A program made the position numbers and the translations under genes. Of a stretch of 64,000 nt of DNA, positions 49,461 to 59,600 are shown one piece after another (within the stretch, counting starts at the first letter, position 1; each line of letters starts with the position of its first letter). Source of the stretch: Streptomyces geranii (lineage in GTDB: Bacteria > Actinomycetota > Actinomycetes > Streptomycetales > Streptomycetaceae); NCBI RefSeq assembly GCF_002954775.1, contig NZ_PJME01000005.1:62001-126000 (forward strand). Direction: 5' to 3'. The notes below the pieces were generated by a model that did not search any database, had not been told where the DNA came from, and worked only from the letters and a program-made list of their open reading frames with translations.

Positions 49461-51215
49461 GTGGCCATGGACCCCTTCCGGCCGCTGCTCTTCGGCGACG
49501 TCGAGGCGCTGCTCGCCGGACCGGCCGCCGAGAGCCATCCGCGGCTGGTCGAGGAGTACGGGCTGCTGCACCGGCTCGTCGAGGGCACGGCCGCCGGGGT
49601 GGTCGTCCTCGACACCGAGCTGCGCTTTCTGTACGTCAACCCGCACATGGTCCGGATCAGCGGACTGTCGGAGGAGGAACTCCTCGGGCGGACCCTCGCG
49701 GAGGCCTCACCGGAGGTCGACCGGCCCGAGAGCGTGCTGCGGCAGGTGCTGTACGACGGGCAGCCCCGTGATCTCGTGGGCACCGGGCACACCCGTGCCG
49801 ACCAGCCCTTCACCCGCCGGGCCTGGCATGCCACCTATCACCGACTGCAGGACGAGCGGGGCCGGGTGCTCGGGCTCGCCGGGATCTTCCTGGAGATCAG
49901 CGCCCCGCAACAGCACGTGGACGAGCTGGAGCGCGCGCACCGCCGGATGACCCTGCTGGACACCGCCACCGCGCGCATCGGCACCACGTCCGACATGCAG
50001 GCGACCTGCGCCGAGCTGGCCCAGTTCATGGTGCCGGACCTCGCGGACGCGGCCGGGGTCGAGCTGAACCTCGACGTCAAGGCCGGTCCGCACCGGCCGC
50101 CCCCGGGCGTGCTGCGGCTGCGCCGGGCGGCCCTGGCGGCGGTGCCCGGCGTCAAGGACGCGGTGCTGGCCCTCGCCGGGCTCGGCGACACCCTGGACTA
50201 TCCGCCGGGCACGGACATCCGCGCCTGTCTGGACGCCGGTCTGCCCTGGCTGAGCAACGGCATCGCGGAGCAGCAGTGGGAGCCCGGTCCGGGGTCGGCG
50301 CAGCGGCGGGCCGGCTCCTACCAGGACGTCGGCGTCCACTCGGTCCTCGTCCTGCCGCTGATCGCCAACCGGCGCCCGCTGGGCACGCTGTCGCTCGTGC
50401 GGGCGTTCGACTCCCCCGGCTTCACGGTGGACGACGTGTCGGTGGCACAGGAGGTCGCGCACCGGGCCGCCCGTGCCCTGGAGCGCGCCGCCCTGCACAC
50501 CCGTGAGCACAGCATGGCCCTGGAGCTGCAGCACGCCCTGCTGACCGAGACGACCGCACCGCCCGACCCGCACGCACGGACGGCGTTCCGCTATCTGCCC
50601 GCCGACGACGTGGCCCTCATCGGAGGCGACTGGTTCGACCGGCTGGCACTGCCCGACGGCCGGAACCTGCTGGTCATCGGGGATGTGATGGGCCACGGGG
50701 TGGAAGCGGCCGTGGCGATGAGCCACTACCGCTCGGCGCTGCGTGCCCTGGCCATGGCGGGCCTGCCCCCGCACCTGCTCCTGGCGCACGCGGACCGGAC
50801 GGTAGCCGACTCCGGCTTCGACCGGGTCGCCACCTGCCTGCTGGCCCTGGAGGACCCCGCCCGCCGCACGGTGTCGTACGCGAACGCCGGCCACCTCCCA
50901 CCGGCCTTCCTCTCCCCCGACGGCACGGTGGCCCTCGTGGAGGTCCCTGCGGGCCCGCCCCTGGGCACCGGCTTCGGCACCTACACGACGCTCACCAAAC
51001 CGTCGGTCCCGGACGGAGTACTGCTGCTCTACACGGACGGTCTGGTGGAGCGCCGAGGCGAGGACATCGATGTCTCCTTGCACCGCCTGACCCAACTACG
51101 ACTGTCGCCGCGCGCGTCGCTGGACGTCATCCTGGACGACGTACTGGCTCAACTCGCGGACGCCCCGGCCGAGGACGACATCGCGGTACTGGCGGCACGC
51201 TCACGCCCGGCGTGA
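49461..51215 (+). CDS. SpoIIE-family PP2C phosphatase with PAS and GAF domains
   Basis: The 584-residue sensor phosphatase has a PAS domain (about 30-150; VVLDTELRFLYVNPHMVRISG), a GAF domain (about 165-350), and a SpoIIE/PP2C catalytic domain (about 375-583). The catalytic domain shows IGGDWFDRLAL, VIGDVMGHG and LLYTDGLVERRGEDID for metal binding. Unlike the protein at 20409, it lacks a C-terminal HATPase. It probably dephosphorylates an anti-sigma antagonist. GTG 49461 lies 4 nt after GAGAGG; ATG 49467 at 10 nt is an equally possible start. Confidence 0.92.
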   Translation: MAMDPFRPLLFGDVEALLAGPAAESHPRLVEEYGLLHRLVEGTAAGVVVLDTELRFLYVNPHMVRISGLSEEELLGRTLAEASPEVDRPESVLRQVLYDGQPRDLVGTGHTRADQPFTRRAWHATYHRLQDERGRVLGLAGIFLEISAPQQHVDELERAHRRMTLLDTATARIGTTSDMQATCAELAQFMVPDLADAAGVELNLDVKAGPHRPPPGVLRLRRAALAAVPGVKDAVLALAGLGDTLDYPPGTDIRACLDAGLPWLSNGIAEQQWEPGPGSAQRRAGSYQDVGVHSVLVLPLIANRRPLGTLSLVRAFDSPGFTVDDVSVAQEVAHRAARALERAALHTREHSMALELQHALLTETTAPPDPHARTAFRYLPADDVALIGGDWFDRLALPDGRNLLVIGDVMGHGVEAAVAMSHYRSALRALAMAGLPPHLLLAHADRTVADSGFDRVATCLLALEDPARRTVSYANAGHLPPAFLSPDGTVALVEVPAGPPLGTGFGTYTTLTKPSVPDGVLLLYTDGLVERRGEDIDVSLHRLTQLRLSPRASLDVILDDVLAQLADAPAEDDIAVLAARSRPA

Positions 51216-51367
51216 GGGGCGGGCGGGGCGCCGGGCGTCAGGGGGCCGGGTCGGGAGTCAGGGATCGGCGGGAGTGTGCGTCGCCGCCGCCGGGCCCGGG
51301 ACGGCCCGGAACCCGGCCCGTGCAGGACAGACCCGGCCGCCGACGGTACGGGCAGGGCCGCCACGTC

Positions 51368-51399
51368 CCCGACGGGACCGTGCGAGGTGTCCCGTCGGG
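51368..51399. terminator. Bidirectional terminator
   Basis: CCCGACGGGAC and GTCCCGTCGGG form a perfect 11-bp stem with a 10-nt loop between two convergent genes. Confidence 0.8.
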
Positions 51400-51400
51400 T

Positions 51401-51457
51401 TCAGCGGCGAAACGGTCAGCGGAAGCACACCACTCCCCCACCCCGCTCAGCGGCGAA
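51401..51457. repeat. Duplicated 3' end of the D-amino-acid-dehydrogenase-like gene
   Basis: TCAGCGGCGAA occurs at 51401 and 51447, the second being the gene's stop-codon region on the minus strand. Similar flanks (GGTC nearby) suggest a short duplication. Confidence 0.35.
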
Positions 51458-52730
51458 GCCGGTCGAAGCCGAACGGTGCCAAAGCCTCCGGTCGAGTCCC
51501 CGTCCTGATGTACTCCGCCAGCCGGTGGCCGGTGGCCGGGCCCAGAGTGACGCCCAGCATGCCGTGGCCGGTGGCCGCGTACGCGTTGGCGTAGCCGGGG
51601 AGGCGGTCTATCACCGGGAGGCCGTCCGGGAGGAACGGGCGTCCGCCCACCCACGGTTCGCGGATCAGGCTCACCAGGTCGTCCGGGTCGTCGAACCAGT
51701 TGCCCAGGTAGTGCCTGCTCGCCAGGGCCACGGCGACGATCCTGCGCCAGTCGAGCCGGTTGTTGTTGCCGCTCAGTTCCATCGTGCCGCCGATCCGCGT
51801 GGTGCCGCCGATCGGTGAGGCGACGGCCCTGCGTTCGCCGAAGTACAGGGTGTGCCGAGGCGCCGGGTCCAGGTCGACCGAGAAGCTGTAGCCCTTGCCC
51901 GCCTGGAGCGGCAGCCGGTGTCCCAGGCCGCGCAGCAGGTCGGGTGAGCGCATGCCCGCCGCGATGACGACCGTCGAGCAGGGGATGTCACCCTGGTCGG
52001 TGCGCAGGGCGGTGACCTTTCCTCCCTCGGTCCTGAAGCCAGTCACCTCCGCGTTCTCGTGGACCTTCACCCCGGCCGCGCCGAGCGCCTCCCCGAGGGC
52101 CCGCGCGAACGCCTCCGGGTCCACCACCCCCTCCCCCTCCACCAGATACGCCGCACGCACCCGGGGCGACAGCGCCCCGTCCAGCAGATGCGCCTCGGCG
52201 CCCGTGGTGACGTCGGACGGCATCGGGTAGTGGCCGTCCGCCATCTCCCGCTGGACCGCGAGGTGGTGTCGGGCCTCGGACTCGGACAGGAACGCGTGCA
52301 CCATGCCGGGCCGGGTCAGCGTCGTGTCCACGCCCGCCTCGCGCAGCCCGTCGAAGAGGTCGAAGGTGGGCCGGTTCAGCTCGGCCATCGCCGCGTAGCC
52401 GCGCCGGAAGGCCGCCGGAGTGCTGCTTCGCCAGAACCGCCACAGCCACCGCGCGAACGCCGGGTCTGGCAGGGGCCGTAGATAGAGCGGTGAGTCGGGG
52501 CGGCCCAGTGAGTGCAGCGCGTAGCGCAGTACGCCGGGGGACGGCACCGGCGTCGAGTGGCTGAGGCAGACCCAGCCCGCGTTCCCTCGCGAGACGCCCG
52601 AGCCGAGGCCGCGCCGCTCGATCACGACGACCGGGAGTCCCGCCGCGGCCAGGTAGTACGCCGTGCACAGCCCCACCACACCGCCGCCCACCACGGCCAC
52701 CGGACTGTCGTCCGGCACACCGCCGGTCAT
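51447..52730 (-). CDS. FAD-dependent oxidoreductase (D-amino-acid dehydrogenase/DadA-like)
   Basis: The 427-residue flavoprotein has the N-terminal FAD motif VAVVGGGVVGLCTAYYLAAAG and a typical DadA mid-region (WLWRFWRSSTPAAFRRGYAAMAELN). The substrate-domain segment is VVDPEAFARALGEAL, and it closes with PVIDRLPGYANAYAATGHGMLGVTLGPATGHRLAE. It would oxidise D-amino acids or related amines at the membrane face. It overlaps the ABC ATPase gene by 4 nt (ATGA), so it probably oxidises what the transporter imports. Confidence 0.92.
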   Translation of the reverse strand: MTGGVPDDSPVAVVGGGVVGLCTAYYLAAAGLPVVVIERRGLGSGVSRGNAGWVCLSHSTPVPSPGVLRYALHSLGRPDSPLYLRPLPDPAFARWLWRFWRSSTPAAFRRGYAAMAELNRPTFDLFDGLREAGVDTTLTRPGMVHAFLSESEARHHLAVQREMADGHYPMPSDVTTGAEAHLLDGALSPRVRAAYLVEGEGVVDPEAFARALGEALGAAGVKVHENAEVTGFRTEGGKVTALRTDQGDIPCSTVVIAAGMRSPDLLRGLGHRLPLQAGKGYSFSVDLDPAPRHTLYFGERRAVASPIGGTTRIGGTMELSGNNNRLDWRRIVAVALASRHYLGNWFDDPDDLVSLIREPWVGGRPFLPDGLPVIDRLPGYANAYAATGHGMLGVTLGPATGHRLAEYIRTGTRPEALAPFGFDRLRR

Positions 52731-53521
52731 GAGGGGGAGCCGTACGACGCGAGGAACTCCCGGGTGCGGGGTTGCGCGGGTGCGCCGAGTACGTCCTCCG
52801 GGATGCCCTCCTCCACTATCCGGCCGCCGTCCACGAAGACGACGTGGTCGGACACCTCGCGGGCGAAGGGGAGTTCATGGGTGACCAGCATCATCGTCAT
52901 TCCGTCCGCGGCGAGTTCCCGCATCACGCTCAGTACCTCCCGGGTGGCCTCCGGGTCCAGGGAGGACGTGGGCTCGTCGAAGAGCAGCAGTTCGGGTTTG
53001 AGGGCCAACGCCCTTGCTATCGCCACGCGTTGCTGCTCACCGCCGGAGAGCTGGTCGGGCAGCGCGAGGGCCCGGTGGGCGACGCCGACCCGGCGCAGGA
53101 GCGCGACCGCGCGTTCCAGCGCCTCCGACTCCCCGACTCCCGCCCGGCGTTGGGCCAGGACCACGTTCTCCACCGCCGTGAGGTGCGGGAACAGGTTGAA
53201 CCGCTGGAAGACCATGCCGACCGTACGACGCAGCCGTGGCAGGTCGCGGCAGACCGTACGGCCGTCCTGGTGGACGACTTCTCCGGCGACCTCGATCGTG
53301 CCGTGCTCCGGCTGTTCGAGCAGGTTGACGCAGCGCATCAGGGTCGTCTTCCCGCCGCCGCTCTGGCCGATGACACTGACGATGCGCCCCCGGCCGATGG
53401 TGAGGTGGACGTCGTCGAGGACGAGCCGCCCGTCGAAGGACTTGCGCAGCCCCTCGATCCGTACGACTGCTTCCGGGAGCGCCCGCGGTGTGCTGCGCGC
53501 CGTTGCCAGTGACTCGGTCAT
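52727..53521 (-). CDS. Polar amino-acid ABC transporter, ATP-binding protein
   Basis: The 264-residue ABC ATPase has Walker A IGQSGGGKTTLMR, a Q-loop VGMVFQRFNLFPHLTAVENV, signature LSGGEQQRVAIARALAL, Walker B LLLFDEPTSSLD and the H-loop VTHELPFA. It is of the GlnQ/HisP polar amino-acid type. The ATG at 53521 overlaps the permease stop (ATGA) and follows GGCAGG. It forms an uptake operon with the permease and binding protein. Confidence 0.95.
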   Translation of the reverse strand: MTESLATARSTPRALPEAVVRIEGLRKSFDGRLVLDDVHLTIGRGRIVSVIGQSGGGKTTLMRCVNLLEQPEHGTIEVAGEVVHQDGRTVCRDLPRLRRTVGMVFQRFNLFPHLTAVENVVLAQRRAGVGESEALERAVALLRRVGVAHRALALPDQLSGGEQQRVAIARALALKPELLLFDEPTSSLDPEATREVLSVMRELAADGMTMMLVTHELPFAREVSDHVVFVDGGRIVEEGIPEDVLGAPAQPRTREFLASYGSPS

Positions 53522-54294
53522 ACGGCACCTGCCTTCACGTCGGCGGCCGAGGCCCGGTCCGGAGCGGTGTCCTGGGCGAGCAGCGCACGCGCCGCCCGCA
53601 GGCGTCGGCGGCGCCACGGGGAGAGGGGGACGCCCGCTCGCACCTTCCGTTCCAGGAGAAGGAGCAGTTGGGAGAGGGGGTAGCAGAGGGCGAAGTAGAT
53701 GGCGGAGATGACCAGGTACACCTCCAGCGCCCGGAAGGTGGAGGACGTGATGAGGCGCCCTTCGGACATCAGCTCGGCCGCCGAGACGGTGACGAGCAGC
53801 GAGGTGGACTTCAGCAGGTCGACCAGCATGGTGTTGGTGCCGGGCAGCGCCTGCCGTACCGCCTGCGGCAGGATGATCTGGCCGAAGATGCCCGCCCGGC
53901 CGAGGCCGAGCGCCTGTCCCGCCTCGGTCTGGCCGGTGTGCACGCCGCTGATCGCCGAGCGGAAGATCTCGGAGAGGTAGGCGGCGTAGAAGACGACCAG
54001 ACTCAGACAGCCGGCGGTGAAGACGTCCAGCCGGATGCCCGCCGAGGCGAGGCCGAAGTAGCTGAGGAAGATGATGGCCAGCAGCGGGATGTTCTTGAAC
54101 AGCTCGGTGTAGACGGCGGCGACGGCACGTGCGGGCCAGGCCCTGCTCAGCCGCAGCAGTGCCACCGCCAGACCGAGCAGTACCGCGCCGAGGAAGCTCA
54201 CGGCCGTGTAGGAGAGGGTGCGCCAGAGGGCGTCGAGGAGGTCGGACCGGTAGTCGGACCAGGGGACTTCGAAGGCGGCGGCGAGGTCGGTCAT
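53518..54294 (-). CDS. Polar amino-acid ABC transporter, permease
   Basis: The 258-residue inner-membrane permease has five hydrophobic segments and the His/Glu/Gln-permease motif (TELFKNIPLLAIIFLSYFGL) and EAGQALGLGRAGIFGQIILPQAVRQALPG EAA loop. The operon has one permease gene, so it probably works as a homodimer. It ends with a basic, Arg/Ala-rich cytoplasmic tail. Confidence 0.95.
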   Translation of the reverse strand: MTDLAAAFEVPWSDYRSDLLDALWRTLSYTAVSFLGAVLLGLAVALLRLSRAWPARAVAAVYTELFKNIPLLAIIFLSYFGLASAGIRLDVFTAGCLSLVVFYAAYLSEIFRSAISGVHTGQTEAGQALGLGRAGIFGQIILPQAVRQALPGTNTMLVDLLKSTSLLVTVSAAELMSEGRLITSSTFRALEVYLVISAIYFALCYPLSQLLLLLERKVRAGVPLSPWRRRRLRAARALLAQDTAPDRASAADVKAGAV

Positions 54295-54306
54295 GTCAGC
54301 GGCCCC

Positions 54307-55239
54307 TCACTGTGCGATGGACGGCGGGGTCCAGTCCTGGGGCCGGTCGACGCCCCGGCGGGCGGTGGCGACGTCGGCGGCGGGCCTGAGGAACTGCTCG
54401 GGGTCGCCGCCGTACTTCTTGACGAGTTTCGCCAGCTCGCCGTTGGTGTACATGGCGTCGATCTGCGCGGAGATCGCCTGTTCCAGCTTGGTGGCCTTCT
54501 TGGGCAGGTAGAAGCCGGTCTGGTAGGGCTGGAAGTACTGGTAGTCGGGCTTCGCCTTGACCTCGGCAGCGGTCGGCGGGGTCAGGTACTGCGTGCTGAT
54601 CTTCAGTTCCGGGCGTTCCTTCTGCGCCGCGATGATGATCAGCGGGTCGAGGAAGCCGACGTCGACCCGGCCCGCGCCGAGGTCGTCGAAGACGCCGTTG
54701 GCGTCGGGGTAGGCGTGCAGCTTGGCGTCGGGCACGGACTGGATCGACTTGACCCACACATAGCCCTCGACGGTGCCGAGCTGGAGGCCCTTGAGGTCGT
54801 CGACCGTCTTGTACGTCTTGCCGTTGCGGACGGCCATCGCCGGGGGCGAGTAGTAGGGCGGGTCGGTGAACAGCCCCTGCTTCTGCCGTTCGGCGGACCA
54901 GGCGACGCCACCGATGGTGATGTCGACGCGCCGGGACTGCACTCCGGCGAGCATGCCGGCGAAGTCGGTCACCTGGGGCTTGATCTCCAGACCGAGCTTT
55001 TCGGCCACGTAGGTGAGGATGTCGCCGTCCAGGCCGACGATCCTGTCGCCCTGGACGGTGGTGTAGGGGGCGTAGGGCTGGACGGCCACCTTGATGACAC
55101 CGGGCGTGAGTGTGCCCAGCGCGGCGGTCTTCGCGGACACGTTCGTCGGGGCGTCGTCGTCGCCTGAACCGCAGGCTGTGGCCGTCAGCATCAGGAGTGC
55201 GGCCGACAGGGCGGCGGCGAGTGGGCGTATACGGGTCAT
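54307..55239 (-). CDS. Amino-acid ABC transporter substrate-binding lipoprotein
   Basis: The 310-residue lipoprotein has a signal peptide ending in LLMLTATAC, with Cys as the anchor. The mature part is a family 3 solute-binding fold, with IKVAVQPYAPYTTVQGD, GLDGDILTYVAEKLGLEI and the DITIGGVAWSAERQKQGLFTDPPYY signature region. It should capture a polar amino acid outside the membrane. ATG at 55239 follows GGAAGG; 12 nt separate it from the permease gene. Confidence 0.94.
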   Translation of the reverse strand: MTRIRPLAAALSAALLMLTATACGSGDDDAPTNVSAKTAALGTLTPGVIKVAVQPYAPYTTVQGDRIVGLDGDILTYVAEKLGLEIKPQVTDFAGMLAGVQSRRVDITIGGVAWSAERQKQGLFTDPPYYSPPAMAVRNGKTYKTVDDLKGLQLGTVEGYVWVKSIQSVPDAKLHAYPDANGVFDDLGAGRVDVGFLDPLIIIAAQKERPELKISTQYLTPPTAAEVKAKPDYQYFQPYQTGFYLPKKATKLEQAISAQIDAMYTNGELAKLVKKYGGDPEQFLRPAADVATARRGVDRPQDWTPPSIAQ

Positions 55240-55290
55240 GGGCGTGAGCCTTCCGCGCTGTGCCCCCGGCAGGGAGGTGATGAGGCCCAT

Positions 55291-55318
55291 ACGCTAGGCA
55301 CCCGGACACCGTGCGTCA
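55291..55318 (-). promoter_or_regulatory. Putative promoter of the amino-acid ABC operon
   Basis: On the minus strand TGACGC and TAGCGT are separated by 16 nt, about 50 nt upstream of the binding-protein ATG. The regulator encoded divergently is the likely controller. Confidence 0.3.
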
Positions 55319-55410
55319 CCGGTCACTCCGTACGAGGTTATGGCCGAATTCGATCGATCTCCTGTACGTTGCGTCCAGTCGCCGAGGGGATGAGGACCGG
55401 AGGAACACGC

Positions 55411-56607
55411 GTGCTGAGCCCGTCACTCGCGCAGGAGATCGCCGGGGACACCTCCGCCGTCATCGGCTTCAACGTGCTGATCACCGACGCGGACGGCATG
55501 GTCATCGGCAGCGGCGACAGCAGCCGGGTCGGCACCTTCCACGAGGCCTCGGTCGAGGTGATCCGCACCCAGGAGTCCGCCACGCACAACGCCTCGCAGG
55601 CCCACCAGCTGCGCGGAGTCCGCCCCGGGGTCACCTTGCCGCTGGTCACGGGCGGGCAGGCGGTGGGCACGGTCGGCATCACCGGAACCCCTGCCCAGGT
55701 GCGCCGGTTCGGCCTGCTGGTGAAGCGCCAGACGGAGATCCTGCTCCGCGAGTCCGTGATGCTGCGCTCCCGGCTGCTCGCCGAGCGCGCGGCGGAGACC
55801 CTGCTGGCCGACATCGCCGCGTACGACCCCCAGGTCGTGGAGGGCGACTTCCTCGTCTTCCGGGCCGCCGAACTGGGCTTCGACCTGCGGTTGCAGCGGG
55901 TCGCGGTGGCGATCGAGGTGAGCGTGCCCGACGCGGGCGCCCGACGGCAGGGAGCGCCCACCCGGGACATGGCCCTGGTCCGCTCGGAGCTGCTGCGTAC
56001 GGTCCGTGAGGTCTTCGCCGATCCGCAGGACATCGTGGCCTCGACCGCCCCCGGCTGGGTCGGTGTCCTGCGCCGCCTGCCCGCCCGGGCCGAGGTGGCC
56101 TCCCTGGTCGCGGACTGCCGGCGCCTGACCGATGTCGTCACGGCGCAGGACGGTCTCACCGCGCGCGTGGGCATCGGCGAACCGGCCGTCTCCGTCGCGG
56201 GACTGCGCGACTCCTGGCAGGACGCCCGCGACGCGCTGCGCCTCGGCCCCCGGGTGACCGGCGGCCCCCGGGTGCATCTGATCGCCGACCTGCGCGTCCA
56301 CCAGGTCCTGGCGGCGGTGAACCAGCCCGCCCGGCGGCGTCTGGTGGACCTGACGGCCGCGAACCTGCGGGCCCAGCCGGACTGGCCGGTGCTGCGCGAC
56401 ACGATCACCGCGTGGTGCGAGAGCGGCTTCAACCTGGTCCGGACGTCCGCCGCCCTGCACATCCACCGCAACACCGTCGTCTACCGCATGAACAAGATCG
56501 AGCAGCTGACCGGCCGCCCGCTGCGCGAGCACCGGACCACCATGGCCCTGTATCTCGCCTGCTTGACCGACGAGTTGGGCGAGGGCGCCACCCCCGAGGA
56601 AGGGTGA
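55411..56607 (+). CDS. CdaR/PucR-type transcriptional regulator
   Basis: The 398-residue regulator has an N-terminal sugar-diacid-recognition domain (about 1-135; LAQEIAGDTSAVIGFNVLITDADGMVIGSGD). A central GGDEF-like region follows, and then a C-terminal PucR/HTH_30 DNA-binding domain (about 330-390) with TSAALHIHRNTVVYRMNKIEQLTGRPL. It is divergent from the amino-acid ABC/DadA-like operon by 171 nt, so it probably activates that operon in response to its substrate, which may be an amino or hydroxy acid rather than a sugar diacid. GTG at 55411 follows GGAGGAA. Confidence 0.93.
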   Translation: MLSPSLAQEIAGDTSAVIGFNVLITDADGMVIGSGDSSRVGTFHEASVEVIRTQESATHNASQAHQLRGVRPGVTLPLVTGGQAVGTVGITGTPAQVRRFGLLVKRQTEILLRESVMLRSRLLAERAAETLLADIAAYDPQVVEGDFLVFRAAELGFDLRLQRVAVAIEVSVPDAGARRQGAPTRDMALVRSELLRTVREVFADPQDIVASTAPGWVGVLRRLPARAEVASLVADCRRLTDVVTAQDGLTARVGIGEPAVSVAGLRDSWQDARDALRLGPRVTGGPRVHLIADLRVHQVLAAVNQPARRRLVDLTAANLRAQPDWPVLRDTITAWCESGFNLVRTSAALHIHRNTVVYRMNKIEQLTGRPLREHRTTMALYLACLTDELGEGATPEEG

Positions 56608-56635
56608 CGTCCCCGCGCCCGAAGCAACTGCCCGG

Positions 56636-59600
56636 CTACTCCGTCGCGGTGGGCCGCCGCGAGGCAGCCGTCGCCTCGTCGACGTCCGTCAGCGGGCGCA
56701 GCCGGTAGCTGTACGCGTAGTCGCGGTTGGCGAACAGCTTGAACTCGTCGTGGGTGTGCGCACCCCAGCTGTTGTCGCCGCCGACGCCCATCTGCCGGTG
56801 GTTCAGCCGCAGGACGACCTCCTCACGCGGGGTGAGCTGGTAGTCGTGCCGGGCCCCGACCGACAGGTCCTCGGGGGTGAAGTGCGAGGCGTTGACCTCC
56901 AGGAGGGGTTCGGCGGAGACCAGCAGGCCGGTGCCCTTGCGGTCCGTCAGGGCGATCCAGCGGACGTCGGTCTTGTTGCCGTTCTCCTGCGGACGCAGAT
57001 AACCGCTCCACTGCCCGTCGACGGTCCCGGAGTACAGGCCCACGTCGGTGGCGTTGTTGCGGTCCCAGTGGTTCTCCTCGGGGCCGCGCCCGTAGTAGTG
57101 CAGCCGGTCGAGCCGGCCGGGCAGGAGCAGCAGCGTGCCCACCTCCGGGATGTACGGCAGTGAACTCGCCCCGGGATGCAGGGTGTTGTCGACCTTGATC
57201 TCGCCGTTGCCGAAGACGGTGTAGGTGGTGGTGTACGTCGAGGCCGTCGTCGTGGGCAGGGTGCCTGCGACCTTGATCTCGACGGCCCGGTCCCGCAGGG
57301 CGCGCACGGTGACACCGGTGACCGTGCGCCGGGTGCCCGCGTCGCGCCAGGTCTGGTTGCGGGTGTGCTGGCCGTTGCCCCGGTCGTTGTCGGTGGGCGC
57401 CCGCCAGAAGTTGGGGACGGGCCCGGCGGCGATCAGCTGGGTGCCGCCCGCCTTGTAGGAGGTGATGGCGCCGGTCTTCTTGTCGACGGTGACGGAGAAC
57501 GCCTTGCCCTTGACGGTGACCGACGTGTCGCCGTCCTGGTGGCTGAGCGCCGGGACGCTGTCCAGCGGCTTCGGGGTGACGGCGGGGCTACCGGCGTCTA
57601 TGGGGAGTTGCTGCCGGGCCACTTCGAAGCCGGACTTGGCCCACTTGGTGGATTCCCGTGTGTGGAAGGACAGTTGGAGGAAGTACTCGGCGCCCGCTGC
57701 CGGCTTGCTCGGCAGGGTCAGCGGCACGGTGATGGCCTTCGCGGACAGTGGCGGCACGTCCAGCTGACCGCGGCTCAACTTGCCGCGCTGCACGACCTCG
57801 CCGTCCCGCACCAGCTCCCAACGCCCGTCGAATTCGCGGAGGTTGGTGAAGAGGTACTCGTTGGTGAGGGTGACGGCACCCGGCACCGACCCCGAAGTCG
57901 CTTGCACGGCCTGGTAGATGCGCTTGACCTCGGCCGACTTGCCGGTGAGCCCGCGGTCGGCGGTGACGATGCCGTCCCCGGAGAAGGCGCCGTCGTTCGG
58001 GTTGTCGCCCCAGTCACCGCCGTACGCGTAGAACGTCTTCTCGCGGGGCCGCTTCTCGGCGACTCCGACGGTCGCCGCGTCGAACCAGAACCGCACGCCT
58101 TCGTCGCCGGGACCCCGGCTGTCGGAGGCCAACTCGGCGGCGCTCAGGGCGCGGGCGTAGACGCGGGCCCGGCGGATGGTGCCGCTGAACTCGCGGGTGG
58201 GGTTGTCGACATCGGTGGCCAGGGCGAGGGGCGCGGTGTTGATGTCGGGCCGCCGGGTGGTGGTTCTCGTCGCCCGGGCCACGCCGTCGGCGTAGAGGGT
58301 CAGGGTGCCCGTCGTCGCGTCGAAGACACCGGCGATGTGGTGTTCCTTGCCGGTCCAGTCGTCGGGCAGGGACCAGTAGGCGCTGATCCACTGGCCGCCG
58401 CCGTAGATGAAGAACTCCAGGCCCCGGTCCGACTGCTTGAGGGCGTACTGCGTGTCGCCCTTGGCGATGACGGGCTGGTGGTAGCCGAGGAAGTGCGGGG
58501 TGACCCACGCCTCCAGCGTCAGGGAGCCGGTGAGGTCGAGGCTCGTGTCGCGGGCGAACACGGTGCCACCGGAGACGCCCTGTTCGCGGCTGAAGGTGCC
58601 GCCACCGGCGACGGCCTCGCCCCGGAGCGCGGCGGGGCCGGACTCGGTGAGCAGTTTGCGGGTCGGGGTGGGCCAGGCGAGGGCCTGGTCGACGAAGTCC
58701 CAGATCCAGCCGCCCTGGAGGACGGGGTAACGGCGGACGAGGTCCCAGTACTTCTTGAAGTTGCCGTTGGAGTTCCCCATGCCGTGCGAGTACTCGATCA
58801 TCACGTACGGCCGGGTGTCGTTGGTGTCCTTGGCGCGCTGCTCGACGCGCGCCGGGCTGTCGTACATCTCGGAGCGGATGTCGCTGATCCCGGGGCGGTC
58901 GTCGCCCTCGTACTGGATGACGCGGGTGGTGTCGTAGGAGTGGATCCAGTCGTACATGGCGTTGAAGGTGGTGCCGCCGCCCGCCTCGTTGCCGAGCGAC
59001 CAGATGACGACCGAGGCGTGGTTCTTGTCCCGGTGGACCATGTTCTGGGCGCGGGCCACGCACGCGGTGGTCCACTCGGCGTGGTTGCCGGGGTACTCGC
59101 CCCGGACGCCGTGGGTTTCGAGGTTGGTCTCGTCGACGAGGTACAGGCCGTACTCGTCCGAAAGCTCCAGCCACAGCGGGTTGTTGGGGTAGTGCGAGGT
59201 GCGGACGGTGTTGATGTTCAGCCGCTTGATGATGCCGATGTCCTCGACCATGTCCGCGCGGGTCAGCGCAGAGCCGTGGACGGGGTGCATCTCGTGCCGG
59301 TTGGTGCCCCGGAGGGAGACCGGCTGACCGTTGATGCGCATCAGCCCGTCCTTGAGGGCGAACTCGCGCAGCCCGACCCGGTGGGAGAGGGTCTCGATCA
59401 CCTTGCCCGACGGGTCACGCAGACGCAGAACAGCCGTGTAGAGATTGGGGTGTTCGGCCGACCACAGGCGCGGCGCGGGTACCGCCTTGGCAGCCTGTAC
59501 GGACTTCTCCTCACCGGCGCCGAGCGCGACCGTCTGCTGGAGCGGACGCGACCACACCGGGTGCCCGCCCGCGTCGTACAGCTGGGTCTCGACGGAGTAC

